Assembly (NCBI GenBank): GCA_016196825.1
Contig: JACPWY010000013.1
Coordinates: 1 to 64,000, forward strand
Source of the DNA: Deltaproteobacteria bacterium
GTDB lineage: Bacteria > Bdellovibrionota > FAC87 > UBA2466
DNA: 64,000 bases
Direction: 5' to 3'
Positions 24,254-33,300 of this stretch are shown piece by piece. A program made the translations under genes and the position numbers. The notes beneath the pieces are model-generated. The model had not been told where the DNA came from. It worked only from the letters and a program-made list of their open reading frames with translations, and made no database searches. How positions within the stretch are numbered: the first letter of the stretch is position 1; each line of letters starts with the position of its first letter.

Positions 24254-25332
24254 AAAGAATTTGCGTACTTCTTGTTCTTTGTGCCGCGACGACACTCGAG
24301 GCGCGCAGAGTGGGGGTGTTGGTCGTCCCGAAGGGGCAGCGGAGCGCCGAGACGGCCGAGCGCCTCGTTCGTCGATTCGAGGAGACTAGCGGGGTGAGCG
24401 CGATAACGATTCCCCCCGAAGAGCTAATGGTTGACCCCATGGAGGTGGCCCGCGAGTCTTTGGGCGAACTTCTTGCGGCCCAAGGTAGCGAGAAGGTGCG
24501 ACAGCAGCTCGTAGAGTGGGTTGAGGGGGCTCTTGCCGGAAGCCTCGGGCCTCTTTTGCAGCGGGCGGCGCTCAAATTGGCACTGATGGCGGCGCAAAGA
24601 CCTGACGAGCGAGCCCATTGGATAGACACCGCCTTGCGGATTCATCCGCAGTTAGAGCTCCAGGCCGGACAGGAGTGGGAGACCATCGCCGAGCACCCTG
24701 AAGTGGGGCTCGAGGTGGCCGCGGCCAGGCGGCGCCTTTGGAAACAATGCCATCTCAAAACCCATTTTGAGACGGGGGCTCAGGCGACCCTCAACGGGTT
24801 TTCTTGGGGTGGGGGGCCGGTTCTGCATCCCGGCCCATTCTCCCTCGAAGTGGTGAAGAATGGGAGGAGGGCAGGGGCGGTTGTGGATTGCACCCAGGGT
24901 GATCGAAAAATTCTGCTTCCACCCGCGGGTCTCAACCTGATTGGGGCCTTGGCCGCGACTCGGCGCCACAATCTGGATGAAATCGTTGTAGCCCTTTCGG
25001 AGGCGGAGCCGGTGAGGGTGTACCGGGTGGCGCAAGAAGGCACGTTCAGCAAAATTGAACTGCCGAATATGGATGCGACCGCCCTCGCCGATACGGCGCT
25101 GATGGCATCGCCCATCGCGTTCGTGCCCGATCTGTCGGTGAAGTTGGATCGAATGGTGGGGGCGAATGTGGAATCATCGCCTATAGGGGCTGTGGGCCCA
25201 CAGGGAGAGCAGCGCGGGGGGTGGTATAATAATCAGACTCTTTGGGCCTGGGTGGGTGCGGCGGTGGTCGGGGGCGTGGCCTCCTGCCTTTTTCCAAGAG
25301 GCCCCGTGTTCGTCGAGGGTCGAATCGAGTGA
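24250..25332 (+). CDS. Exported protein with C-terminal membrane segment, unknown
   Basis: The 360-residue product starts with a signal peptide (MKRICVLLVLCAATTLEA). The mature part has a region rich in Glu/Arg helices (residues 30-180), then a beta-rich part with a FSWGGGPVLHPGPFSLEVVKNG segment that resembles a PEGA-like surface domain. A hydrophobic segment near the C-terminus (TLWAWVGAAVVGGVASCLF) could anchor it. It overlaps the CpaB-like gene by ATGA and the next small gene by 4 bp. A role in pilus assembly is only suggested by position. Confidence 0.55.
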   Translation: MKRICVLLVLCAATTLEARRVGVLVVPKGQRSAETAERLVRRFEETSGVSAITIPPEELMVDPMEVARESLGELLAAQGSEKVRQQLVEWVEGALAGSLGPLLQRAALKLALMAAQRPDERAHWIDTALRIHPQLELQAGQEWETIAEHPEVGLEVAAARRRLWKQCHLKTHFETGAQATLNGFSWGGGPVLHPGPFSLEVVKNGRRAGAVVDCTQGDRKILLPPAGLNLIGALAATRRHNLDEIVVALSEAEPVRVYRVAQEGTFSKIELPNMDATALADTALMASPIAFVPDLSVKLDRMVGANVESSPIGAVGPQGEQRGGWYNNQTLWAWVGAAVVGGVASCLFPRGPVFVEGRIE

Positions 25333-25517
25333 ATGACAAATACCTTCTCAACGTGATCTCGTCTGTGAGTCAGAAGCAGGCCTTCTTTGGCAGTTGGATT
25401 TTGATCGTCGCAGGGTTTGTATGGGTGATGTATCGGCACTACCAACGCCAGACTCGACGGAACTTCAAAAATGAGGAGAGGCCGTCAAGAACCACAAATC
25501 TGCGTCCAAAAGACTAG
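25329..25517 (+). CDS. Small single-pass membrane protein
   Basis: A GTG at 25329 overlaps the stop of the previous gene (GTGA). The 62-residue product has one membrane helix (FFGSWILIVAGFVWVMY) followed by a strongly basic tail. It is the last gene of the pilus-like cluster. No homologue recognised. Confidence 0.5.
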   Translation: MNDKYLLNVISSVSQKQAFFGSWILIVAGFVWVMYRHYQRQTRRNFKNEERPSRTTNLRPKD

Positions 25518-25839
25518 GGCGCAATGAATGTTTGTAGCCCCAACCGCTGAGAATCCAGGAGACGGCGGCTCGAATCAGTGACCGGGCCCAAAGGACCCGG
25601 TATGAATTCGGCCCCTCAAAGGGGCCCAAAATCTCTTCTGTTTTCTGCCTATGCGTAGACATGAACGTGAACATACCCGTATGCGTGAACGTGCCGCGGA
25701 CGCATAGGTGAACGTTCAAGTTCACGCATACGTCTATGAAAATACCCGCGTCGCTCGCACCCAACCCCACCTCGGCGGGACGGTCAAACCTCTGGGAGTC
25801 GCGGGGCCATAGGCCCCGGTTTACCTATGGGCAATTATT
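25518..25839. repeat. Noncoding region of nested inverted repeats
   Basis: This 322-bp gap between convergent genes has no credible ORF. It holds GC-rich hairpins: ACCGGGCCC-AAAG-GACCCGGT near 25579, GGCCCCT-CA-AAGGGGCC near 25612 and CGGGGCC-ATA-GGCCCCG near 25801. A perfect 13-bp inverted repeat pairs CGTATGCGTGAAC (25678-25690) with GTTCACGCATACG (25720-25732). GTGAAC or its complement occurs several more times between 25650 and 25730. The hairpins could terminate the two convergent operons; the GTGAAC repeats could bind a protein. Confidence 0.6.
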
Positions 25840-26187
25840 TCAGGCGTCTTGGTCGTCGTCGGTGTCGACATCGATACTTTGGGTGACCTCGGTGTCATCG
25901 CCGTCATCGTCAGAGGCAGCTGACTCGAGCGCATCCTCGACCACCACATCGGCTTCGTCATCGAAAGGGTCCTTCACTGGAGCGGCCTTTTTGGGCTCGG
26001 CGATTCGTTTGTGAGTCGGCTGCGCTTTGGGATCAATGATCCTATTGCACTTCGGGCAGTTGATCTCCTCTTTCCCAAAGTCATAAAACTTCACATTGCA
26101 ATGGGAGCAGTAGCGCTTGGTGCCAAGATTGACGCTGGTCTGGGCCTTAGCAGGTGCCTTTCGCATCGATGATGTCCTTTTACTCAT
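25840..26187 (-). CDS. FYDLN-acid (TIGR02300) family protein
   Basis: The 115-residue protein starts at 26187. It has LGTKRYCSHCNVKFYDFGKEEINCPKC, the four-cysteine zinc-ribbon with KFYD motif of TIGR02300, followed by a very acidic tail rich in Asp that runs to the C-terminus. The family is common in alpha-proteobacteria and some delta-type groups; its function is unknown. It is probably cytoplasmic and lies at the end of the clpB-htrA-pfkB run of co-directional genes. Confidence 0.85.
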   Translation of the reverse strand: MSKRTSSMRKAPAKAQTSVNLGTKRYCSHCNVKFYDFGKEEINCPKCNRIIDPKAQPTHKRIAEPKKAAPVKDPFDDEADVVVEDALESAASDDDGDDTEVTQSIDVDTDDDQDA

Positions 26188-26232
26188 AAAATCGGGGAAC
26201 TGAGTAACCTCTACAGTATTTGGAGTCAAGCC

Positions 26233-27150
26233 TCATTCGACGTGAAAACGGGTCAGATCAACGAAACGGTCGTAGCGACCTTGTATCTGATCCTTCTTCA
26301 CGTTTACGAGTTCGGCAAACCCAAAGTCCTGTACAGTGTGGGAGGCCATTACGCAACCGTAGATAACCGCTTTTCTCAATTCGTAGCGGGAGAGCGAATA
26401 ATGGCCGGCCGAAGCGAGGTAACCCATAAAGCCTCCCGCGAAGCTGTCGCCAGCGCCCGTGGGGTCTTTCACCTCGGCTAGCGGGAGCCCAGGAGCCGAA
26501 AAGGGCTCGCCGTGATCGAAAAGAACAGCTCCGTATTCACCCCGTTTCACCACGAGAATCTGTGGACCCCAGCTGCGGACGGCTTTGGCCGCTTGGACAA
26601 GATTGTACACTTGAGTGAGCTGCCGAACCTCCGCTTCATTGATAATGAGAGCGTGGCACTTGGAGATCGCCTCAATAAGGGCGTCGCGAGAGTTCTCGAT
26701 CCAGAGGTTCATTGTGTCGATGGCGATGAATTTGGGCCTCTTGATCTGGGACAAGAGTTTCATCTGAAGTGCCGGTGTACTGTTGCCCAGGAAAACGAAC
26801 TCAGAGTCTTGAAAATGGGCGGGGACATTGGCTTCAAATTTTTCCAGAACATTAAGGCAGGTTTCGAGCGTGTGGGCCGTGTTCATGTCGTAGCTGTAGC
26901 GACCAGCCCAGTGGAAGGTTTTGCCCTGTTCCAGTTTCACACCGCTGATGTCTACCCCACGGTTTTGGAGAAGCTCAAGGTGCTCCTTCGGGTAATCCTC
27001 GCCCACGATGCTCACGCAGCGGACGGATGTGAAGTAGCTGGCCGCCAGTGAAAAATAATTGGCCGATCCGCCCAGAACCTTTCCGGCCTTTCCAAAGGGG
27101 GTCTCGATCGAGTCAAAGGCCATGGAGCCGATGCAAACGATGGGTGCCAT
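26233..27150 (-). CDS. PfkB family carbohydrate/nucleoside kinase
   Basis: This 305-residue protein has the ribokinase fold signatures: GGSANYFSLAAS near residue 27 (substrate side) and KDPTGAGDSFAGGFMGYL near residue 230, which carries the anion hole and catalytic Asp of PfkB signature 2. The substrate cannot be told from sequence; sugar or adenosine kinases share this pattern. It begins 12 bp after the htrA stop and is likely co-transcribed with it. Confidence 0.85.
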   Translation of the reverse strand: MAPIVCIGSMAFDSIETPFGKAGKVLGGSANYFSLAASYFTSVRCVSIVGEDYPKEHLELLQNRGVDISGVKLEQGKTFHWAGRYSYDMNTAHTLETCLNVLEKFEANVPAHFQDSEFVFLGNSTPALQMKLLSQIKRPKFIAIDTMNLWIENSRDALIEAISKCHALIINEAEVRQLTQVYNLVQAAKAVRSWGPQILVVKRGEYGAVLFDHGEPFSAPGLPLAEVKDPTGAGDSFAGGFMGYLASAGHYSLSRYELRKAVIYGCVMASHTVQDFGFAELVNVKKDQIQGRYDRFVDLTRFHVE

Positions 27151-27161
27151 TGTTCTCCTCG

Positions 27162-28730
27162 CTATTCGGGCAGAACGAACTGGTAAAAAAGTGTGCGTCC
27201 GCGCCTTTTGACCTCAAGGTAAAGGCGTTTCGAGGAATCGACAATCTTTTTATAGGCTTCCAGGGTCTTCACCTCTTTGCGGTTCACCCGAACGAGTATG
27301 TCGCCCTGTTCCAAGCCCACCTGATCGGCCATGGACCCGGGTTGAATCGCTTCAACTGTGAGGCCCTCTTTCCCTTTGGAAAGAACGAGCCCGATCTTAT
27401 CCGGGGCCGCACTTTCCTCCTTCGCGGCCTTCCCCTGCGGTTCACCTTCGGGAATGTTGCCAATCTTTACCGTAACCGTGCGGGCCTTTTTGTCGGTGTA
27501 CGAAACCACCTTCAGTTTCACCGATTCACCTGGCTTGAAGCCACTGATGATCTTCTGGAGTTGTGCAGTCTCCTTCACGGCCTTGCCATCCACCTCAACG
27601 ATCACATCGCCGGCCTTGAGCCCTGCCACGGCAGCTGGACTTTCCTCGATGACTTCGTGAATGCCTACGCCCTCCTTGAGGTCGAGCTCCTTGGCGAGCT
27701 CCTTATCAAGAGGCTGAATGAAGACGCCCAACCAGCCGCGGACAATCTTTCCATCGCTGATGAGCTTAGTGGAAATGTCTTTCGCGGTGTTGCTAGGGAT
27801 CGCAAACCCAATCCCCATGTAACCACCCGAACGGGTGTAAATGGCGGTGTTCACGCCCATCACGCGCCCCTCAAGCGTCACGAGTGGTCCGCCCGAGTTG
27901 CCGGGGTTGATGGCAGCGTCGGTCTGGATGAGATCGCCGCCGTACTCCGCGCCCGTCAAATTCAGCGAGTTGCGCCCCTTGGCCGAGACGATACCAACTG
28001 TAACACTCTGGCTCAGCGCAAACGGGCTTCCAATGGCAATGGCCCAATCTCCCACTTCCACAGAGTCGGAATCGGCCCATTCGACAGACGGTAGGTCCTT
28101 GTCGGTGGTCACCTTGAGGACCGCCAGATCGGTCTTGGGATCGGTGCCGACGACCTTGGCTTTGAGTTCCGTTTTGTCGTCGGCGAGGATCACGAGGATC
28201 TCGGACGCATCGTCAACTACGTGGTTGTTGGTGACGATATGGCCCTTCTTGTCGATGATGATGCCCGAGCCGAGACTGGTTTGTGGCGCCTGTTCCTGAG
28301 GCATGTTGAAGGGCATGCCGAAGCGTTCAAAGAAATCGAAAAAGGGATCTCCGCCACCGTGGAACTGATCCTCGTCTTGGGGAGGGGCCTGTGGCTGCCC
28401 ACGCTTGGGTTTTCTGCCGCGCAGAGCTCCCTTGGGTTGTTGGGCCTTTACGCCCTTTGTGGCCTTGATATTCACAACCGCAGGGCCGACGAGCTTAGCG
28501 ACGGCCCGAAAACCTTCCGAACTTTTCTTGAGTTGCTGGAGGCTGCTGTCACTCAGGAGCGGTGGCTTGTTGTCGGCCACGGCCGGATTGTCGAGCTGAT
28601 GATTTTTCGTGAAAAGCTGAATTCCGGCGTAGACGCCGACCGAAAGGATCACGGCCGAAAGAGAGGCGAGGCCGTAGGCCATAGTCTTCTTAATCCGTTT
28701 CTTGAAATTCGTCTCAAGCGGAGATTCCAT
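27162..28730 (-). CDS. degP: Periplasmic serine protease of the HtrA/DegP (Do) family
   Basis: From ATG 28730 the protein is 522 residues. It has an N-terminal membrane segment that could be a signal anchor (about residues 17-39). The catalytic triad is visible: His170 (TNNHVV), Asp201 (KTDLAVL) and Ser279 (GNSGGP). Two PDZ domains follow (about 310-400 and 430-515). A Gly/Pro/Lys-rich insert lies before the protease domain. The enzyme degrades misfolded envelope proteins. The ribosome site GAGGG lies in the arm of palindromic element C, 3 bp upstream. Earlier GTG starts (28745, 28739) are possible. Confidence 0.93.
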   Translation of the reverse strand: MESPLETNFKKRIKKTMAYGLASLSAVILSVGVYAGIQLFTKNHQLDNPAVADNKPPLLSDSSLQQLKKSSEGFRAVAKLVGPAVVNIKATKGVKAQQPKGALRGRKPKRGQPQAPPQDEDQFHGGGDPFFDFFERFGMPFNMPQEQAPQTSLGSGIIIDKKGHIVTNNHVVDDASEILVILADDKTELKAKVVGTDPKTDLAVLKVTTDKDLPSVEWADSDSVEVGDWAIAIGSPFALSQSVTVGIVSAKGRNSLNLTGAEYGGDLIQTDAAINPGNSGGPLVTLEGRVMGVNTAIYTRSGGYMGIGFAIPSNTAKDISTKLISDGKIVRGWLGVFIQPLDKELAKELDLKEGVGIHEVIEESPAAVAGLKAGDVIVEVDGKAVKETAQLQKIISGFKPGESVKLKVVSYTDKKARTVTVKIGNIPEGEPQGKAAKEESAAPDKIGLVLSKGKEGLTVEAIQPGSMADQVGLEQGDILVRVNRKEVKTLEAYKKIVDSSKRLYLEVKRRGRTLFYQFVLPE

Positions 28731-28733
28731 ATC

Positions 28734-28914
28734 AAACACCCTCACATTGAAAAAAAGCCATTATGACCGTTTGCAACGCCAGTTGAGCTTCGTCCTCCGC
28801 AGTCGGCGTCCTCGACGGGCCTTCAGGTCCGCCTGCGGGGTCTCCTTTGTGCGTCCTCGTCATCTGGCGTTTCGATGTGGTCATAAGTGTCTCTTTTTCA
28901 ATGTGAGGGTGTTT
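28734..28914. repeat. Palindromic element, copy C (181 bp)
   Basis: The outer arms are perfectly complementary over 21 bp (28734-28754 with 28894-28914), then continue imperfectly through TTATGACC and CGCCAG matches. The core contains the hairpin CGGGCCT-TC-AGGTCCG (28816-28831) with GTCCTCCG, TCCTCGAC, CGCCTGCGG and GTGCGTCCTCG motifs, matching copies A, B and D. One end lies in the clpB stop codon (28913-28915), and the other arm supplies GAGGG, the likely ribosome site of htrA. The element therefore fills the whole gap between clpB and htrA. Confidence 0.85.
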
Positions 28915-31504
28915 ACTTCGCTACCTTTTGTTTGAGGGATTGTGTGACCTTCGAGAAACCGATGCCGCCGTTTTCGGCGGAGAACTGGATGGTGTCGCCA
29001 TCTTTGAACTCGCCTTCCAGTAGCTTTTGAGCCAAAGGATTCAAAATTTTCTCGGTGATCAATCTCTTGAGCGGGCGCGCTCCGAACACCGGATCGTACC
29101 CTCGTTTCCCGAGCCATTGTGTGGCTTCGGCGGTGACAACCATACTGAGATTTTTTCCCCCAAGCAACTGTTTTACCCCCTCGAGCTGGATGTCCACGAT
29201 GTGGGTGAGCTGCTCCTCCGAAAGTGGGCTAAAGATAATAATGTCGTCGAGTCGGTTCAGGAGCTCGGGCCGAAAGTGGCCGCGGACCTCGGTCATTACG
29301 CGCTCTTTCATGTCGGCGCCACCCTCTTGGATAAACTGCGTGCCGAGATTGCTCGTGAGAATGATGATGGTGTTTTTGAAATCGACCTGCGTTCCCTGGC
29401 CCGAGGTCAGAATCCCATCGTCGAGGACCTGGAGTAAAATGTTGAAGACATCGTGGTGGGCCTTCTCTACCTCGTCAAATAGCACGACGGAGTAGGGGCG
29501 TCGTCGCACCGCCTCGGTGAGGGCGCCGCCCTCCTCGTAGCCTACGTAGCCAGGCGGAGCGCCAATGAGGCGTGAAACCGAGTGCTTTTCCATGAACTCG
29601 CTCATGTCGATGCGGACGATATTGGTTTCGTCATCAAAAAGAAACTCCGCAAGAGCCTTCGCGGTTTCGGTCTTTCCAACGCCTGTGGGACCCAGAAAAA
29701 GAAAACTTCCCATCGGGCGTTTCGGATCATTCAAGCCCGCACTGCTGCGCCTCACAGCGTTGCCGATAGCCGTGATAGCCTCGTTCTGGCCGACCACTCG
29801 GCTGTGGAGTTCATCCTCGATCCTTAAAAGCTTTTGCTTTTCAGACTCCAGCATCTTGGAGACTGGGATGCCGGTCCATTTGGCAACGACTTCCGCGATA
29901 TCCTCTTCATCCACCTCCTGCTTGAGCCACTTGTGCGGCTGACCCTTGCCGCTTTCCACTGCGGCGAGATTCTTTTCAAACTGGGCGAGTTTGCCATACT
30001 TCAGCTCGGCGGCCTTTTCGAGATCACCGCTGCGTTCGGCCTTTTCGGCCTGAACCCGGGTCTGCTCTATTTGTTCCTTCAGGTGCGATACGTTTCCTAT
30101 CGCTGATTTCTCAGCCTGCCATTCCTTCTTCATTGCGGTGGACTTATCTTTAAGCTCTTTCACCTCCGCTTCGATAGCCTTCGTACGCTGGAGGCTCGCG
30201 GCGTCCTTCTCCTTCTTGAGCGCTTGAAGCTCAACGGCGAGCTGAATCTGTTTTCTCTCAAGCTCATCGATAGGGGTGGGCAGGGAATCGATCTCAATCC
30301 TCAGTTTGGAGGCCGCTTCGTCGATGAGGTCGATGGCCTTGTCGGGCAGCTGGCGGTTGGTGATGTAACGGTTTGAGAGTTTTGCCGCCGCGATGATGGC
30401 GGAATCTTGAATGCGCACGCCGTGGTGGACCTCATATTTTTCTTTCAGCCCACGGAGGATGGAAACGGTGTTCTCAACCGAGGGCTCTCCCACGTAGACC
30501 TGTTGAAATCTGCGCTCGAGTGCCGAATCCTTTTCGATATGCATGCGATACTCATCGAGCGTGGTCGCTCCGATACAGCGGAGCTCTCCCCGGGCCAGAG
30601 ACGGTTTCAGCATATTGGAGGCATCGAGGCTGCCTTCGCCCTTTCCTGCGCCTACCATTGTGTGCAACTCATCGATGAATAAGACGATACTGCCCTGGGC
30701 AGCTGTGACTTCTTTGAGTACGGCTTTGAGTCTATCTTCGAATTCACCACGGTACTTGGCGCCCGCGACCAATGAGCCTAGGTCGAGCGAGAGAAGGCGT
30801 TTGTTCTTAAGACTTTCGGGCACATCGCCGGCGATGATTCGCTGGGCGAGCCCTTCGACGATGGCCGTTTTGCCCACACCAGGGTCGCCAATCAGCACGG
30901 GATTATTTTTGGTGCGACGCGATAAAACCTGGATGACCCGGCGGATTTCGGTGTCCCTGCCGATGACGGGGTCGAGCCGGCCATTGGAGGCCGCCTTCGT
31001 GAGGTCGCGCGTGTAGCGGTCGAGGGAGTTGAATTTCTCCTCGGGGGTTTGGTCGGTCACCCGTTGAGATCCGCGCAGTTTGGCCAGGGCTTCGAGAAAC
31101 GCATTCTTAGTCAGGCGGTGCGCCTTGAAGAGATCAGCGACGTTGCCGTCCTTCATCGTGTAGTAAGCGAGCCAAAGGTGCTCGGTGCTGATGAAATCGT
31201 CTTTGAGGGCCTTCGATTCCACTTCCGCCTGAATGAGAAGTTTATTGAGGGATTGAGAGAGGTAACACTGAATCTCTCCCTGAACTTGGGGGCGGGATTC
31301 TACGAGGTGCTCGGCCTCTTTCAGGATCGCGCGCGGTGAGGCGCCCGATCGCTCTAGACAGTGAGGAATGAGGCTTTCGCTCTGCTTTAACAGCGTGACG
31401 ATAAGATGCTCTGGCTCTACACTCTGATGGTTGCTCTTGACGGCGAGCGCTTGTGCGTCGACGACCGCTTCCTGGGCCTTCACAGTGAATTGATTGAGGT
31501 TCAT
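28913..31504 (-). CDS. clpB: ATP-dependent disaggregase ClpB
   Basis: This 863-residue protein has the full ClpB layout: a Clp N-domain (residues 1-150), AAA1 with Walker [10 protein letters not shown] near 206 and Walker [10 protein letters not shown], a middle coiled coil (about 410-530, [20 protein letters not shown]), and AAA2 with GPTGVGKTE near 607 and the pore and sensor segments GYVGYEEGG and [10 protein letters not shown]. ClpB works with DnaK to rescue aggregated proteins. The stop codon coincides with the end of element C. Its start lies only 12 bp from the divergent ABC exporter start, so its promoter must overlap that gene. Confidence 0.97.
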   Translation of the reverse strand: MNLNQFTVKAQEAVVDAQALAVKSNHQSVEPEHLIVTLLKQSESLIPHCLERSGASPRAILKEAEHLVESRPQVQGEIQCYLSQSLNKLLIQAEVESKALKDDFISTEHLWLAYYTMKDGNVADLFKAHRLTKNAFLEALAKLRGSQRVTDQTPEEKFNSLDRYTRDLTKAASNGRLDPVIGRDTEIRRVIQVLSRRTKNNPVLIGDPGVGKTAIVEGLAQRIIAGDVPESLKNKRLLSLDLGSLVAGAKYRGEFEDRLKAVLKEVTAAQGSIVLFIDELHTMVGAGKGEGSLDASNMLKPSLARGELRCIGATTLDEYRMHIEKDSALERRFQQVYVGEPSVENTVSILRGLKEKYEVHHGVRIQDSAIIAAAKLSNRYITNRQLPDKAIDLIDEAASKLRIEIDSLPTPIDELERKQIQLAVELQALKKEKDAASLQRTKAIEAEVKELKDKSTAMKKEWQAEKSAIGNVSHLKEQIEQTRVQAEKAERSGDLEKAAELKYGKLAQFEKNLAAVESGKGQPHKWLKQEVDEEDIAEVVAKWTGIPVSKMLESEKQKLLRIEDELHSRVVGQNEAITAIGNAVRRSSAGLNDPKRPMGSFLFLGPTGVGKTETAKALAEFLFDDETNIVRIDMSEFMEKHSVSRLIGAPPGYVGYEEGGALTEAVRRRPYSVVLFDEVEKAHHDVFNILLQVLDDGILTSGQGTQVDFKNTIIILTSNLGTQFIQEGGADMKERVMTEVRGHFRPELLNRLDDIIIFSPLSEEQLTHIVDIQLEGVKQLLGGKNLSMVVTAEATQWLGKRGYDPVFGARPLKRLITEKILNPLAQKLLEGEFKDGDTIQFSAENGGIGFSKVTQSLKQKVAK

Positions 31505-31515
31505 AGGCCAAGTAT

Positions 31516-33300
31516 GTGTCTCAATTGGAGAAAGTCAAAAAGTTGGGTTTGTTTGGGAAATTGAAGACTTACCCGTTCTGGGAGCTGGTGAAGCGGCACC
31601 GGCGGCAGTACGTCCTGGGGCTGGTTACCCTCATTTTGGTTGATGTTATTAACGTGGTTTTGCCGCTGCTCATTCGAAGCGGTCTCGATGCAATTCCGAC
31701 CCGCCAGATGAACATCGTTTGGGCGAGCGCGGCCGGAATCTTGTTGCTCATGAGCGGGCAGTCGATTGGACGGTTTATGTGGCGCGTTTACTTGATGGGC
31801 GCGTCGAATGAGATCGCACGCGACTTAAGGCGCGATCTGTACAGCCATCTCCAGAGGATGCCGCTCAAGTACTACCAAAGCGTAAAGACCGGCGACCTGA
31901 TGTCTCGCGCGACCAACGATGTGGAAGCCGTAAGGATGGCCGTGGGGCCCGGTATCTTGGTGGCCTTGGACGCCGTGATCATGTTTGTGTTGATCATTCC
32001 CGTGATGATCGTGCTCTCGCCCCGGCTTACGCTCTACGCGTTTGCCTTTTATCCGATAGCGCCTTTTCTCACGAGGTGGCTCGGAGGGAAGATCGAGGTC
32101 CTCTTTGACACTCTCCAAACCAAGCTCTCTAGTCTCTCAAGCTATGCGCAGGAATCGTTCGGCGCCATTCGTTTGATCAAGTCGCTGGTGCTCGAGAGCA
32201 CGGCGGCTCGTCGCTTTTCGGAGTTGTCTGAGACTTACGCGATCACAGGAGAACGGTTGGCGAGGTATGAGGCGATCTTTTCCCCAGCATTGGGGCTTAT
32301 GACCAACATGGGCACCTTCTTGATTCTTTTGATGGGCGGGAAATCGGTGGTCGAGGGCGCGCTGACTTTAGGGACCTTTGTGGCCTTCCAGCGTTTTGTG
32401 GTCCAGTTGTCCTGGCCCATGGAGGCAATCGGTTGGGCGACGACGATGCATCAGGAAGGGAAGGCGGCGCTTTCGAGGCTCAGGAGCGTGATGGATATTG
32501 CGCCGGTGACTGACTCTCAGGTGAAACGGATGGGCCGCGGTGACCACGATCTCCTTGTTGAAAAACTAAAATTTGGCTATGGCGGGCAGTTTGATCTTGA
32601 GCTTCAGGGCCTGAGGGCTGCCGGGGGGAAGAAGATCGGGATCGTCGGGCCTGTGGGTTCGGGTAAGACAACGTTGTTTAATCTTCTGTTGAGACTCTAT
32701 GAGCCGCCCCCAGGCGCCGTCTTTGTCGGCGGCGAGGATGTCATTCATATTCCTCGGGCCGAGTTGCGCGGGGTTATCGCGAGCGTGGAACAGCAAGTCT
32801 TTCTATTCAGCGAGACGATTGAGTCGAACGTAAGTATGGGGATGGCGAGTGCCCCGTCGACGGAAGTGATTCGACAATTCATCCAGTCTGCGGGGGTGTG
32901 GGATGAGGTTGTGGGCCTTAACGACGGGGTCTCGAGTGTCTTGGGTGAGCGTGGGGTGAATCTTTCCGGCGGGCAAAAGAGTCGATTGGCCCTGGCGCGT
33001 GCTCTGGTGCGACAATCGCCGATTCTGATTCTCGACGATTGTTTTAGCAGTGTGGATGTTGAGGTGGAGAGGCGAATCATCCAGAACCTCTTCCGAGTGG
33101 CGAAGAACACGACGGTTTTGATCGCGTCCCACCGTTTGAGCATTATGCCGCTTGTTGATGAGATTTGGGTATTGGATAACGGGCGCTTGAACGCGCGAGG
33201 CACTCACCGAGAGCTCCTCGAGTCGAATTCCCTTTATCAATCTCTTTGGCACCGGGCTTCATCGAGTAGTCGATGGGAGGAGACGGGTCAGACTCTGTGA
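31516..33300 (+). CDS. ABC exporter subunit 1 (degenerate catalytic site)
   Basis: This 594-residue half-transporter has six membrane helices followed by an ATPase domain: Walker [10 protein letters not shown] near residue 378, signature NLSGGQKSR near 482, and H-loop IASHRLS. The Walker B segment reads [11 protein letters not shown], with Asp in place of the catalytic Glu. In heterodimeric exporters (TM287/288, BmrCD, TmrAB) one subunit carries exactly this change. The next gene encodes a complementary partner. The start is GTG at 31516. It could export lipids or drugs; the substrate is unknown. Confidence 0.9.
   Translation: MSQLEKVKKLGLFGKLKTYPFWELVKRHRRQYVLGLVTLILVDVINVVLPLLIRSGLDAIPTRQMNIVWASAAGILLLMSGQSIGRFMWRVYLMGASNEIARDLRRDLYSHLQRMPLKYYQSVKTGDLMSRATNDVEAVRMAVGPGILVALDAVIMFVLIIPVMIVLSPRLTLYAFAFYPIAPFLTRWLGGKIEVLFDTLQTKLSSLSSYAQESFGAIRLIKSLVLESTAARRFSELSETYAITGERLARYEAIFSPALGLMTNMGTFLILLMGGKSVVEGALTLGTFVAFQRFVVQLSWPMEAIGWATTMHQEGKAALSRLRSVMDIAPVTDSQVKRMGRGDHDLLVEKLKFGYGGQFDLELQGLRAAGGKKIGIVGPVGSGKTTLFNLLLRLYEPPPGAVFVGGEDVIHIPRAELRGVIASVEQQVFLFSETIESNVSMGMASAPSTEVIRQFIQSAGVWDEVVGLNDGVSSVLGERGVNLSGGQKSRLALARALVRQSPILILDDCFSSVDVEVERRIIQNLFRVAKNTTVLIASHRLSIMPLVDEIWVLDNGRLNARGTHRELLESNSLYQSLWHRASSSSRWEETGQTL

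Noticed and set aside
27048..28094. 348-codon plus-strand frame opposite htrA
   Set aside because: HtrA has its full catalytic triad and PDZ domains on the other strand; the antisense frame has no motif or ribosome site.
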